Below, one piece after another: positions 1 through 8,165 of a DNA stretch of 64,000 nt. Origin of the DNA: Sphingopyxis sp. L1A2A (GTDB lineage Bacteria > Pseudomonadota > Alphaproteobacteria > Sphingomonadales > Sphingomonadaceae); contig NZ_SCOT01000001.1 in the NCBI RefSeq assembly GCF_005502465.1, forward strand, positions 1 through 64,000, given 5' to 3'. The notes beneath the pieces were generated by a model. The model saw only the letters and a list, made by a program, of their open reading frames with translations, did not search any database and was not told where the DNA came from. The number at the start of each line of letters is the position of its first letter. The stretch's first letter is position 1. The position numbers and the translations under genes are program-made.

Positions 1-1680
1 CAGGCGGATCGCGTCGTCCTTGCCGGTCGAACGGAAGTTCGTCAGCTGCTTCGACTTCATCGGGTTGACTTCCAGGTCGTCGGGCTTGGCATTTTCGCCG
101 ATGATCATCCCCTCGTACAGCGCCTCGCCGGGCGAGACGAACAGGATGCCGCGCTCTTCGAGCGGGCCGAGGGCATAGGCCACCGCATCGCCATTGCCGT
201 TGCTGATCAGGACGCCATTCTTGCGGCCTTCGATATTGCCCTTGTGCGGGCCATATTTCTCGAACAACCGGTTCATGATCCCGGTGCCGCGGGTGTCGGA
301 CAGGAATTCGCCGTGATAGCCGATCAGGCCGCGCGACGGGCCGCTAAAGGTGATGCGGGTCTTGCCGCCGCCCGACGGACGCATGTCGGTCAGGTCGGCC
401 TTGCGGACCTGCATCTTCTCGACAACCGTGCCCGAATGTTCGTCGTCGACGTCGATGACGACGGTTTCATACGGTTCGGTGCGCTTGCCCGCCTCGTCCT
501 CGCCATACAGCACGCGCGGGCGGCTGATGCCGAGTTCAAAGCCTTCTCGGCGCATCGTTTCGATCAGCACGCCGAGCTGAAGCTCGCCGCGGCCGGCGAC
601 TTCAAAGCTGTCCTTGTCGGCGCTTTCGGTGATGCGGATCGCAACGTTCGTTTCAGCTTCGCGGAACAGGCGGTCGCGGATCATGCGGCTCGTCACCTTG
701 CTGCCTTCACGCCCCGCCATCGGCGAATCATTGACTGCAAAGCGCATCGACAGCGTCGGCGGATCGATCGGCTGCGCCGCGATCGGCTCGCTCACGCTGG
801 TGTCGGCGATGGTGTTGGCGACGGTCGCCTGCGACAGCCCGGCGATGGCGACGATGTCGCCCGCGCGCGCCTCTTCGACCGGAACCCGCTCGAGCCCGCG
901 GAACGCCAGCAGCTTCGATGCGCGGCCGGTCTCGATCACCTTGCCGTCCATGTCGAGCGCGTGGATCGGCTGGTTGACCTTGATCGTCCCCGACTGGACG
1001 CGGCCGGTCAGGATGCGGCCGATGAAATTGTCGCGGTCGAGCAGCGTCGCGAGGAAGGTGAACGGACCGTCTTCGGGCAGGCCGGGGGTCGGGACGTGGC
1101 TGACGATGGTTTTGAACAGCGGTTCGAGCGTGCCGTCGCGCGCGTCGGCGCTTTCCGACGCATAGCCGCCGCGGCCCGAGGCATAGAGGATCGGGAAATC
1201 GAGCTGCTCGTCATTGGCCTCGAGGGTCAGGAACAGCTCGAACACTTCGTCGAGCACTTCCGCGGCGCGCGCGTCGCTGCGGTCGATCTTGTTGACGACG
1301 ACGATCGGCTTCAGGCCCAGCGCGAGCGCCTTGCCGGTGACGAACTTGGTCTGCGGCATCGGGCCTTCGGCGGCGTCGACGAGCAGGATGACGCCATCGA
1401 CCATGCTCAGGATCCGCTCGACCTCACCGCCGAAATCGGCGTGGCCCGGCGTGTCGACGATGTTGATCCGCGTCGTATCGTCACCCTCGCCCCATTCGAC
1501 CGAGGTGCACTTCGCCAGGATGGTGATCCCGCGCTCCTTTTCCAGATCGTTCGAATCCATCGCGCGCTCTTCGACGCGCTGATTGTCGCGGAAGGTGCCC
1601 GATTGGCGGAACAGCTGGTCGACGAGGGTGGTCTTGCCGTGATCGACGTGGGCGATGATCGCAATATTGCGCAAAGACAT
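1..1680 (-). CDS. typA: GTP-binding protein TypA/BipA (3' end cut by window)
   Basis: Ribosome-associated translational GTPase of the EF-G-like family, acting in the cytoplasm during stress and low-temperature growth. The reading frame starts with an ATG at 1680 and runs off the window, so about the last 50 residues are missing. Near the N-terminus are the G1 motif HVDHGKTT, the G3 motif DTPGHADF and the G4 motif NKID; the C-terminal part holds the EF-G domain V-like and TypA-specific segments, ending here at GKDDAIRL. The length visible (560 codons) fits a protein of about 610 residues. It stands alone; the next gene on the same strand is the cytochrome upstream. The family call is secure. 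Confidence 0.96.
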   Translation of the reverse strand, partial: MSLRNIAIIAHVDHGKTTLVDQLFRQSGTFRDNQRVEERAMDSNDLEKERGITILAKCTSVEWGEGDDTTRINIVDTPGHADFGGEVERILSMVDGVILLVDAAEGPMPQTKFVTGKALALGLKPIVVVNKIDRSDARAAEVLDEVFELFLTLEANDEQLDFPILYASGRGGYASESADARDGTLEPLFKTIVSHVPTPGLPEDGPFTFLATLLDRDNFIGRILTGRVQSGTIKVNQPIHALDMDGKVIETGRASKLLAFRGLERVPVEEARAGDIVAIAGLSQATVANTIADTSVSEPIAAQPIDPPTLSMRFAVNDSPMAGREGSKVTSRMIRDRLFREAETNVAIRITESADKDSFEVAGRGELQLGVLIETMRREGFELGISRPRVLYGEDEAGKRTEPYETVVIDVDDEHSGTVVEKMQVRKADLTDMRPSGGGKTRITFSGPSRGLIGYHGEFLSDTRGTGIMNRLFEKYGPHKGNIEGRKNGVLISNGNGDAVAYALGPLEERGILFVSPGEALYEGMIIGENAKPDDLEVNPMKSKQLTNFRSTGKDDAIRL

Positions 1681-1774
1681 GCGGAGAGCCTTGATGGGAG
1701 GGGGCAGCGCGCAGGGCACCGCGAAACGCCGCGCCCCTAACAGAAGCGGTGCTGCGGCGCAACAAAATTGCCGG

Positions 1775-2674
1775 TCAGTCGGGTGGGCGCGCGCGGTCGG
1801 CGAGAGCATGGCGGAGATGCGCCGGATCGTAGAGCGACACGGCTTCGCGTTGGCGCAGCCGCAGCCCCAGCTTGGCGACAAAGCGCGCATGCCATTTATC
1901 GAGCGCCGGGCGCCAGCCTGTATCGCCGTCGCCGATGCGCGCAAGGTCGCGCGACGCCATCACCAGATCGCGGCGAAGCGCGGCATGGCGCGCCGCCGCG
2001 TACCGTTCATCGATCAGCCCGAGCTGGTGCCGCGCGGCGGCGATCAGCTGGCGGCGGAGCGCGCGATCATCACCGCCGACCGCCCTGGCCCCGGCGATGC
2101 TTTGGTCGATCAGCCGGAGCTGGTCCGCCAGCCGGAGCGGCTGCGCCTGGTCATCGCCGGCCGGGCAGCGGCCGATCGTCCGGACATAGGCGGCGAGTGC
2201 ATCGAGCGTCGCCGCGCTGGGCTCGGCGCCCGAAAACTCCTCGACCACGAGATTGCGGATGAAGCGCGTCAGATCGGGACGGTCGGCGGCGCGCGACACC
2301 TTCCCCGGCATGGCGAGGTCGGGAATCGCGACGGGATCGAACCGCCCGTTCGCCCGCTGCGGCCCGAAAAAGCTGTTGGTGACATCGGCGGTGCCGGGCG
2401 CACTCGACAGCTGCGGCATTAGGAAATGCGGATTGTCCCGGCCGCTGCGGTGGCACGCGGCGCAACTGAGCCCCGCTTTCGACGCTTGCCCGCCGAGCAG
2501 CGCCGGGCTGTTGAACAGCGCCTCTCCCGCCGCGATCGGCGGCGGCGAATCGCTTGCTACGGCGTCGGCGCGCGAACATTGGCGCGGCTGCTGGGCCAGC
2601 ACCGCCCATTCGGCGTCCGGGGCGGTCCACCGCAGCGCACCCGCAAAGGGCGATGGGCCGCTGGCGGCAATCAC
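1775..2674 (-). CDS. c-type cytochrome, MauG/cytochrome c peroxidase-like half
   Basis: Likely periplasmic haem protein. One CAACH haem-attachment motif lies about 70 residues in, with conserved surroundings (GEALFNSPALLG before it, NSFFGPQRANGRFDP after) that resemble one haem domain of MauG/di-haem peroxidase proteins; a second CXXCH is not seen. The C-terminal 120 residues are Arg/Ala-rich and helical. The first canonical start (GTG at 2674) would leave no export signal. The same frame continues upstream as IRQLAVALALALAFAVPAVIA, a convincing signal peptide, back to an ATC codon at 2728 preceded by GAGGTG. The true start is therefore uncertain. The frame overlaps the end of the TPR gene upstream, which suggests translational coupling. 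Confidence 0.8.
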   Translation of the reverse strand: MIAASGPSPFAGALRWTAPDAEWAVLAQQPRQCSRADAVASDSPPPIAAGEALFNSPALLGGQASKAGLSCAACHRSGRDNPHFLMPQLSSAPGTADVTNSFFGPQRANGRFDPVAIPDLAMPGKVSRAADRPDLTRFIRNLVVEEFSGAEPSAATLDALAAYVRTIGRCPAGDDQAQPLRLADQLRLIDQSIAGARAVGGDDRALRRQLIAAARHQLGLIDERYAAARHAALRRDLVMASRDLARIGDGDTGWRPALDKWHARFVAKLGLRLRQREAVSLYDPAHLRHALADRARPPD

Positions 2675-2715
2675 CGCCGGAACGGCGAAAGCCAGCGCCA
2701 GCGCCAGCGCGACGG

Positions 2716-3651
2716 CTAGCTGGCGGATGGCTTCACCTCGGCAATCCAGCGCCGCAGTTCATCGGCCTCGTAACAGCCGAACCCGCACAGCGCGTCGAGC
2801 CGCGCCAGATTGGCGCGCGCCCCGGCGAGGTTACCTCGTTCGATTTTCAGCTCGCCCTGATATTCCAGCGCGCCGCGATGGTCGGGCGCCACCGCCAGCG
2901 CGGTGCGATAATAGGCGTCGGCGCGATCGAAATTGCCGAGCTTGCGATGCGCAAAGCCGAGATAGGTCAGGATGTCGGGGTGCGGTCCCGCGGCCCACAG
3001 CGCCGAATCGAGCAGGGCGATCGCCGCGTCATAGCGCCGCTCGTTGATCAGCCCGACCGCAGTAACATAATGACCATCGATCGCCGCCGCATCGGCAAAG
3101 CGGACATCGGGAACCACCACCGCCGACGTTTGGCCGCCCGCTGCAATCGCAGCCTCGATCGCCGCCAGCGCGCTCGCCAGCTTCGCCGCGTCGGCGCAGC
3201 TGCCCGCGCAGCTCGCGTGCAGCGCCTTGACCGCAGCCAGCTGTTCCTGCGCGCGCTTGGCGTCGCCCGCCCGGGCGGCCGCGACGCCCAGGTCACGCCG
3301 CGCCTCGATCAGCGTGGCGTCATATTTGACCGCCGCGTCGAGCGGGCGGATCGCCTTTTTATACTCGCCCGCACCAAGCAGGCTGGCGCCGAGCATATAT
3401 TGCGCCTGCGCGTTGCGCGGCACGACATCGACCACCTTGCGAAATGAACTGGCGGCATCCTTGAACCGGCCGGCCTGAAACGCCGCGACGCCCTTTTGAT
3501 ATTCGGCCGCGGGGTCATAGGATGGCCCCGACGCGCTGGGTGCCGATCCACCACCGCCGCCCCCGCCGCCCGCCGCCAGAACGGGCGCCGCCACGGCCAG
3601 CGCCGCCGCGAGCATCGAAATGCCCAGACCAGGTCCAACAGCACGCCGCAT
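2716..3651 (-). CDS. Secreted tetratricopeptide-repeat protein
   Basis: 311-residue exported protein of unknown partner. The ATG at 3651 follows GGAGGG at good spacing; longer in-frame starts upstream have no such site. Residues 1-27 form a signal peptide ending in VLAAGG, followed by a glycine run and then TPR units (QAGRFKDAASSFRKVV, GEYKKAIRPLDAAV, RRYDAAIALLDSAL, GNFDRADAYYRTALAV). Two Cys-x3-Cys/Cys-x2-Cys pairs (CAGSC, CGFGC) could form disulfides or bind metal. It is immediately followed by the c-type cytochrome, so the two are probably co-transcribed and the TPR protein may help assemble or present a periplasmic redox protein. That role is inferred from position only. Confidence 0.82.
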   Translation of the reverse strand: MRRAVGPGLGISMLAAALAVAAPVLAAGGGGGGGGSAPSASGPSYDPAAEYQKGVAAFQAGRFKDAASSFRKVVDVVPRNAQAQYMLGASLLGAGEYKKAIRPLDAAVKYDATLIEARRDLGVAAARAGDAKRAQEQLAAVKALHASCAGSCADAAKLASALAAIEAAIAAGGQTSAVVVPDVRFADAAAIDGHYVTAVGLINERRYDAAIALLDSALWAAGPHPDILTYLGFAHRKLGNFDRADAYYRTALAVAPDHRGALEYQGELKIERGNLAGARANLARLDALCGFGCYEADELRRWIAEVKPSAS

Positions 3652-3823
3652 CGCACCCTCCTTTAAGGAAACATCGCAGCGGCACAGCCGGAAATGCCGC
3701 CCGTCGCGCCGCTGCGGTTCGGCGGGCCTGACCGATCGGGGCGCCACGGACGCCGACCGATCGCCCGCGCAGACTACGCCGATTTGCGCCGCTCGGCAAT
3801 GAGCGAGCCGCACTCTTCATTAG

Positions 3824-3841
3824 TTTCAATAATTATTGAAA
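3824..3841. promoter_or_regulatory. 18-bp perfect palindrome upstream of the GbsR-type regulator
   Basis: TTTCAATAATTATTGAAA is a perfect inverted repeat in an AT-rich island of otherwise GC-rich DNA, 18 bases before the regulator start. GbsR/MarR-type dimers bind such palindromes, so this is probably the operator for the regulator and cydAB; the assignment is by position. Confidence 0.6.
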
Positions 3842-3859
3842 TTTTAGAAATTGCGATAT

Positions 3860-4504
3860 ATGAATCCCGGCATGGATATGTCTCCCACCCCCGATTCTCC
3901 AGCGGCGGCCCCGTCCCCGCCGTTCCGGCTCTCCCCGCTCGCGCAGGCGTTTGTCCTGCATTTCGGCGAGATGGGGAGCCGCTGGGGGATCAACCGCACC
4001 GTCGGCCAGATTTACGCGATGCTGTTCCTGGCCGACGCGCCGCGCCATGCCGAGGACATCGCCGACGCGCTGACCCTGTCGCGCGGCAGCGTGTCGATGG
4101 GGCTGAAGGAACTCGCAAGCTGGAACCTCGTCCAGCTCCGCCATGTCCCCGGCGACCGGCGCGACTATTACGAAACGCCGCGCGACGTGTGGTCGATCTT
4201 TCGCACCCTGGTCGAGGAGCGCAAGAAGCGCGAGATCGACCCGACGCTAACCACGCTGCGCACCCTGTTGATGGAACCCGCGACCGATGCGTCGGACCGT
4301 TTCGCACAGGAACGCATCGCCGCGATGCACGAACAGATCGAGCTGCTGACCGACTGGTATGCCGAAATGCGGCGACTCGACAGCGAACGGCTGCTCCAGC
4401 TGCTGCGGCTCGGCGAGCGAGTGGTCAAGGCGCTCGAGTTCAAGGACCGCATGCTGGGGCGGGGCAAGGCGGTGACGACGGAGGCCGACCATGGACGGAC
4501 TTGA
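3860..4504 (+). CDS. GbsR/MarR-family transcriptional regulator of cytochrome bd genes
   Basis: Winged-helix DNA-binding protein of the GbsR branch of MarR regulators (about 214 residues). The N-terminal 90 residues hold the winged helix: GINRTVGQIYAMLFLADAP, then the recognition region LTLSRGSVSMGLKELASWNL and the wing VPGDRRDYY. The C-terminal half is helical and Arg/Glu-rich, probably for dimerisation. ATG codons at 3860, 3872 and 3878 are all possible starts and none has a clear ribosome-binding site, so a leaderless message is possible. Its stop overlaps the cydA start by 14 bases, tying it to the oxidase genes. A palindrome upstream suggests autoregulation. Confidence 0.85.
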   Translation: MNPGMDMSPTPDSPAAAPSPPFRLSPLAQAFVLHFGEMGSRWGINRTVGQIYAMLFLADAPRHAEDIADALTLSRGSVSMGLKELASWNLVQLRHVPGDRRDYYETPRDVWSIFRTLVEERKKREIDPTLTTLRTLLMEPATDASDRFAQERIAAMHEQIELLTDWYAEMRRLDSERLLQLLRLGERVVKALEFKDRMLGRGKAVTTEADHGRT

Positions 4505-5879
4505 CCCGCTGATCCTCGCGCGCATCCAGTTTGCCGCGAACATCAGTTTCCATATCCTGTTCCCGACGATCACGATCGCGCTCGGCTGGGCGCTGCTCGG
4601 CTTCAAGCTCGCGTATAATCGCACGAAAGACGAAGCGTGGATGGATGCATACCGCCTGTGGGTGAAGGTCTTTGCGCTGAGCTTTGCGATGGGGGTGGTG
4701 TCCGGCATCACGATGAGTTTCCAGTTCGGCACCAACTGGCCGGGCTATATGGAAAAGGTCGGCAATGTCGCGGGGCCGTTGCTCGCTTATGAAGTGCTCA
4801 CCGCCTTTTTCCTCGAAGCGGTGTTTCTGGGTATCATGTTGTTCGGATTCAGCCGCGTTCCCAACTGGGTCCACACGCTGGCGACTTTGCTCGTCGCGGG
4901 CGGCACGACGCTGTCGGCCTTCTGGATCATCGTGCTGAACAGCTGGATGCAGACCCCGGTCGGCTATGAAATCCGCGACGGCGTTGTCCATGCCACCGAC
5001 TGGTGGGCAATCATCTTTAACCCGTCGATGCCGTACCGGCTAACCCATATGCTGATCGCCTCGGCGCTGACCGTCGCCTTCCTGATCGCCGGGATGTCGG
5101 CGTGGCGCTGGCTGAAGGACGGCGGCGGCGAAGGCGTGCGGCGGACGCTGAAGGCCGCGGTCTATGCCGCCGCGCTGCTGATCCCGGTGCAGATTTTCGT
5201 CGGCGACATGCACGGGCTCAACACGCTGGAGCATCAGCCGCAAAAGATCGCGGCGATGGAGGCGAATTGGGAAACCCGCAGCCATGTGCCGCTGGTGCTG
5301 TTCGCGATCCCCGACGAAAAGGCGCGCACCAACCATCTGGAAGTGGCCGTGCCGTCGGGCGCCAGCCTGATCCTGAAGCATGAAGCGGCGGGCGTCGTCC
5401 CCGGGCTCAACGACTATCCGGGCAACCACCCGCCGGTCGGGCCGCTGTTCTGGGGTTTCCGGGTCATGGTCGGGATTGGCGTCCTGATGCTGGCGCTGTC
5501 GTGGCTCGCCGCCTGGACGATTCGGCGGCGCGGGGTCGATGCGATGCCGCGCTGGCTGGCGCGCGCGCTCGTCGCGATGACCTTCAGCGGCTGGGTCGCG
5601 ACGCTAGCGGGCTGGTATGTCACCGAAATCGGGCGCCAGCCGTGGCTGGTCACCGGGGTACTCAAGACCGCCGACGCGGTCGGCCCGGTCGGCAGCGCGA
5701 TGGTGGCAAGTTCGCTCACGCTGTATCTGGCGGTCTATGCCGTGCTGCTGACCGCCTATATCGCGGTGCTCTATCGCCTCGCCCGGCTCGGCAAGGCGGC
5801 GCCCGAGGGCAAGCCGATGTTCCCGCTGCCCGGGGTCGCCGAAGGTCCGGCCGAACCGCAATCGGAGGCGCCCGCATGA
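4491..5879 (+). CDS. cydA: Cytochrome bd-type quinol oxidase subunit I
   Basis: Main haem-carrying subunit of the cytochrome bd/cyanide-insensitive quinol oxidase in the cytoplasmic membrane, reducing oxygen to water with quinol electrons. The 462-residue length and the short quinol loop fit the short-loop (CIO-like) subfamily. Visible family marks: the N-terminal FAANISFHILFP segment with the high-spin haem His, the RLTHMLIASALTV helix carrying the next haem His, and the GRQPW motif before the last helices. About nine membrane segments. It overlaps the regulator gene by 14 bases and its stop overlaps cydB (ATGA), so regulator-cydA-cydB is one operon. Confidence 0.95.
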   Translation: MDGLDPLILARIQFAANISFHILFPTITIALGWALLGFKLAYNRTKDEAWMDAYRLWVKVFALSFAMGVVSGITMSFQFGTNWPGYMEKVGNVAGPLLAYEVLTAFFLEAVFLGIMLFGFSRVPNWVHTLATLLVAGGTTLSAFWIIVLNSWMQTPVGYEIRDGVVHATDWWAIIFNPSMPYRLTHMLIASALTVAFLIAGMSAWRWLKDGGGEGVRRTLKAAVYAAALLIPVQIFVGDMHGLNTLEHQPQKIAAMEANWETRSHVPLVLFAIPDEKARTNHLEVAVPSGASLILKHEAAGVVPGLNDYPGNHPPVGPLFWGFRVMVGIGVLMLALSWLAAWTIRRRGVDAMPRWLARALVAMTFSGWVATLAGWYVTEIGRQPWLVTGVLKTADAVGPVGSAMVASSLTLYLAVYAVLLTAYIAVLYRLARLGKAAPEGKPMFPLPGVAEGPAEPQSEAPA

Positions 5880-6883
5880 CCCCGTTCATCGATCCCTGGT
5901 GGCTGCCCGTCATCTTTGCCGGGCTGATGGGGCTGTCGATCCTGCTCTATGTCATCCTTGATGGCTATGACCTCGGCGTCGGGATGCTGACGCGGCTGGA
6001 GAAGGATGAGAATCGCGATTTGATGGTCGCGTCGATCGGGCCGTTCTGGGACGCCAATGAGACGTGGCTGGTGCTCGGCATCGGGTTGCTGCTGGTGGCG
6101 TTTCCGGTCGCGCACGGGCTGATCCTGACCCAGCTGTACTTGCCTGTCGTGCTGATGCTGATCGCGCTGATCCTGCGCGGCGTCAGTTTCGAATTCCGCG
6201 CCAAGGCGGCGCCCGAGCATAAGCAGCGCTGGGACCATGCGTTCTTTGCCGGGTCGCTGCTCACCGCGCTGTGTCAGGGCTATATGCTCGGCGCCTATGT
6301 GCTGGGGTTCGACCAGAGCTTTGCGGCGGTGCTGTTCTGCCTGCTCGCGGCATTGGGGCTGGTCGCGGGCTATGTGTTCGTCGGCGCATGCTGGCTGATC
6401 TACAAGGTCGAGGGCGATTTGCAGAAGCGCGCGGTGCGTTGGGCCGAGGTCAGCCTGTGGGCGACGGCCCTCGCGATGGCGATCATCTCGATCGCGACGC
6501 CGCTGCTCTCCCAGCGCATCTTCGATCGCTGGTTCCGCCTGCCCGAGATTATCGCGCTGCTGCCGATCCCGATCGCCGCCGCGACCTTGTTCGTCGGCCT
6601 GGCGATTTTCCTGCGCCGTCCGCTGCGCGCCAGAGACGAGCTGTCATGGGTGCCGCTGGCGACCGCGGGCATCCTCTTCGCATTGGGCTTTGTCGGCATC
6701 GCGTACAGCTTCTACCCCTATCTGATCGCCGACCGGCTCGACATCTGGCAGGCGGCGGCGTCGCCCGAATCGCTGAGCATCATCCTGATCGGGGCGTTGT
6801 TCGTGCTGCCGGTGATCTTGGGATATTCGATCCTGTCGCACTGGATTTTTCGCGGCAAGGCGACGCATTTGAGTTATGAGTAG
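5876..6883 (+). CDS. cydB: Cytochrome bd-type quinol oxidase subunit II
   Basis: Second membrane subunit of the bd oxidase (335 residues). The ATG overlaps the cydA stop as ATGA. Typical sequence is visible: the N-terminal VILDGYDLGVGML motif, the FWDANETWLV loop and about eight hydrophobic segments. No small CydX-like gene was recognised just downstream. No cydDC transporter genes are in the window. The unit is probably controlled by the GbsR-type regulator that opens the operon. Confidence 0.95.
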   Translation: MTPFIDPWWLPVIFAGLMGLSILLYVILDGYDLGVGMLTRLEKDENRDLMVASIGPFWDANETWLVLGIGLLLVAFPVAHGLILTQLYLPVVLMLIALILRGVSFEFRAKAAPEHKQRWDHAFFAGSLLTALCQGYMLGAYVLGFDQSFAAVLFCLLAALGLVAGYVFVGACWLIYKVEGDLQKRAVRWAEVSLWATALAMAIISIATPLLSQRIFDRWFRLPEIIALLPIPIAAATLFVGLAIFLRRPLRARDELSWVPLATAGILFALGFVGIAYSFYPYLIADRLDIWQAAASPESLSIILIGALFVLPVILGYSILSHWIFRGKATHLSYE

Positions 6884-7319
6884 CTGACCACCGCTTTGGG
6901 GTGGCGAGCATTCATTGCCATCTTCGGTTATCCGGGGCCCGGGCTGCGATCCGGTCGGCGCATGGGCCGGGCCATCATACCAAAGTTCAGGAAAGTTCAG
7001 CCTCGTGCAGCGCCGCATTTGTCGCGCTCGGCGGACAGAGGGCGGCTGGTTCCTGGCCGCATCCGCAATCCGGGCGGCGATCGCTTTTGCCTGTAAATTG
7101 AAAGAGCTGAGATGAAGGCTGGCACAGCGGAATAATGTAGGACAGCTTTTTTTGAGCTGCGGATGGCGATTTTGGGGTGGGGAGCTGCCATCGGTTTCCC
7201 CACCTTTGTCATCCCGGACTTGATCCGGGATCCATCGCGGCGTTGAAGTCATGGACCCCGGATCAAGTCCGGGGTGACGATTATAGAGAGGTCGCGTTGC
7301 GGTCGAAACCGGTTGTTGG
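6884..7319. other. Intergenic region, no convincing gene
   Basis: This 436-base gap separates cydB from the convergent nucleosidase gene. It contains a short tandem repeat of AAAGTTCAG near 6980 and a REP-like palindromic pair near 7208-7280. Several frames of 60-70 codons exist but have no ribosome-binding site or recognisable protein and are taken as chance. No tRNA or other RNA gene was recognised. Confidence 0.6.
7208..7280. repeat. REP-like inverted repeat pair
   Basis: Two arms, TCATCCCGGACTTGATCCGG and CCGGATCAAGTCCGGGGTGA, face each other about 20 bases apart. This matches the dispersed intergenic palindromes common in sphingomonads and other alphaproteobacteria. It lies between the convergent cydB and nucleosidase genes, where it may also act as a bidirectional transcription end. 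Confidence 0.8.
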
Positions 7320-7970
7320 TCACAGCATCGCCACCAACCGCTCGACCGCTTGTCCCGCCTGACGCGCGGCGCGGATCAGATTCGCCTGAAAATCGCCGCC
7401 GCTGGCGTCGTTCGCCTCGTCGGTCACCGCCTTGATCGCCGCCCAGGGCTTGCCCAGCCGCACCGCGGCCTGCGCCACCGCGCCGACCTCCATATCGACC
7501 AGCGTCGCGCCGAGCGATTGCAGGTCGGCGGCGGCGGTGGGGCAGGCGACGAAGCTGTCTCCGCTGGCGATCCGCGCGTGGGGCAGGCCGAGGCCTGGGT
7601 CGGGCATGGCGGTGAAATGCGCTTCACCGGCCTCGCCCATCGGCCAGTCGCCGGCGCGATAGCGGCGGAAGGTGCCGGGGTGAACCGCGCCATAGTCATG
7701 CTGCAGCGCCTCGGCGATCCAATAGGCGCCGGGGGCCGCGCCGAGCGCGCCGCAGGTGCCGGTCATCAGGATCCGGTCGACGTCGGCACCGTACAGGCCA
7801 GCGGCGAGCGCGGCGTTGACCTTGCCGAGGCCGCAGGTGGCGATAGTGAGACTGTGGTTGTGGACGGTGAGGCGGCGGAGGGGGATTGGGGTGAGTTCGG
7901 GGGTGCCGGTGCCCGGAAACAGGGCGTCGGCTTCTTCGGGGAGCGCGGCGAGGATGAGAAGGTTGGGCAT
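7320..7970 (-). CDS. 5'-methylthioadenosine/S-adenosylhomocysteine nucleosidase family protein
   Basis: Nucleoside phosphorylase-fold enzyme of 216 residues that most likely cleaves adenine from methylthioadenosine or S-adenosylhomocysteine. Family marks are the N-terminal LLILAALPEEADAL strand, the GTCGAL glycine motif near residue 70, SGDSFV, and the active-site strand VDMEVGAVAQ followed by KAVTDEAN near the C-terminus. The Asp in TDEAN is the usual general acid. It is convergent with cydB and flanked on both sides by REP-like elements. Futalosine hydrolase belongs to the same fold, but no menaquinone futalosine genes are near, so the MTA/SAH call is preferred. Confidence 0.82.
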   Translation of the reverse strand: MPNLLILAALPEEADALFPGTGTPELTPIPLRRLTVHNHSLTIATCGLGKVNAALAAGLYGADVDRILMTGTCGALGAAPGAYWIAEALQHDYGAVHPGTFRRYRAGDWPMGEAGEAHFTAMPDPGLGLPHARIASGDSFVACPTAAADLQSLGATLVDMEVGAVAQAAVRLGKPWAAIKAVTDEANDASGGDFQANLIRAARQAGQAVERLVAML

Positions 7971-7992
7971 TGCGCCTCTCTAATCCCCTCTC

Positions 7993-8063
7993 CGTTCGTG
8001 TCGAGCGAAGTCGAGACACGCTAGGACCGCGCCAGACGTCCCTCGACTTCGCTCGGGACGAAC
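7993..8063. repeat. REP-like inverted repeat pair (second family)
   Basis: Arms GTTCGTGTCGAGCGAAGTCG and CGACTTCGCTCGGGACGAAC are inverted and about 25 bases apart, in the divergent gap between the nucleosidase and SBF-like genes. This type of GTCGAGCGAAGTCGAG palindrome is a dispersed element in sphingomonad genomes. It is unrelated in sequence to the pair at 7208-7280. Confidence 0.8.
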
Positions 8064-8089
8064 GGCCCTTAATGAGCGGAAGGTTGCGG

Positions 8090-8126
8090 ATGATCCTCCC
8101 CATGGCTTCGCCACAGGGAGGATCAT
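8090..8126. repeat. Perfect stem-loop, 11-bp arms
   Basis: ATGATCCTCCC and GGGAGGATCAT flank a 15-base loop, 40 bases before the SBF-like gene. There is no T-run, so it is more likely another dispersed palindrome or a leader structure than a terminator. Confidence 0.6.
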
Positions 8127-8165
8127 ATTCTTGCCAAACCACCCTCACCCCGCCATGGCTCCTCC

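Noticed and set aside
244-1740. Long open frame on the plus strand opposite typA
   Set aside because: High GC produces long antisense frames; this one is exactly antisense to a conserved GTPase and has no recognisable domain.
6896-7252. Several small frames between cydB and the nucleosidase gene
   Set aside because: No ribosome-binding sites, no conserved motifs and mutual overlap; part is REP-like sequence.
7208-8126. CRISPR-like repeats
   Set aside because: The repeats are single inverted pairs of different sequence, without regular spacers or cas genes.
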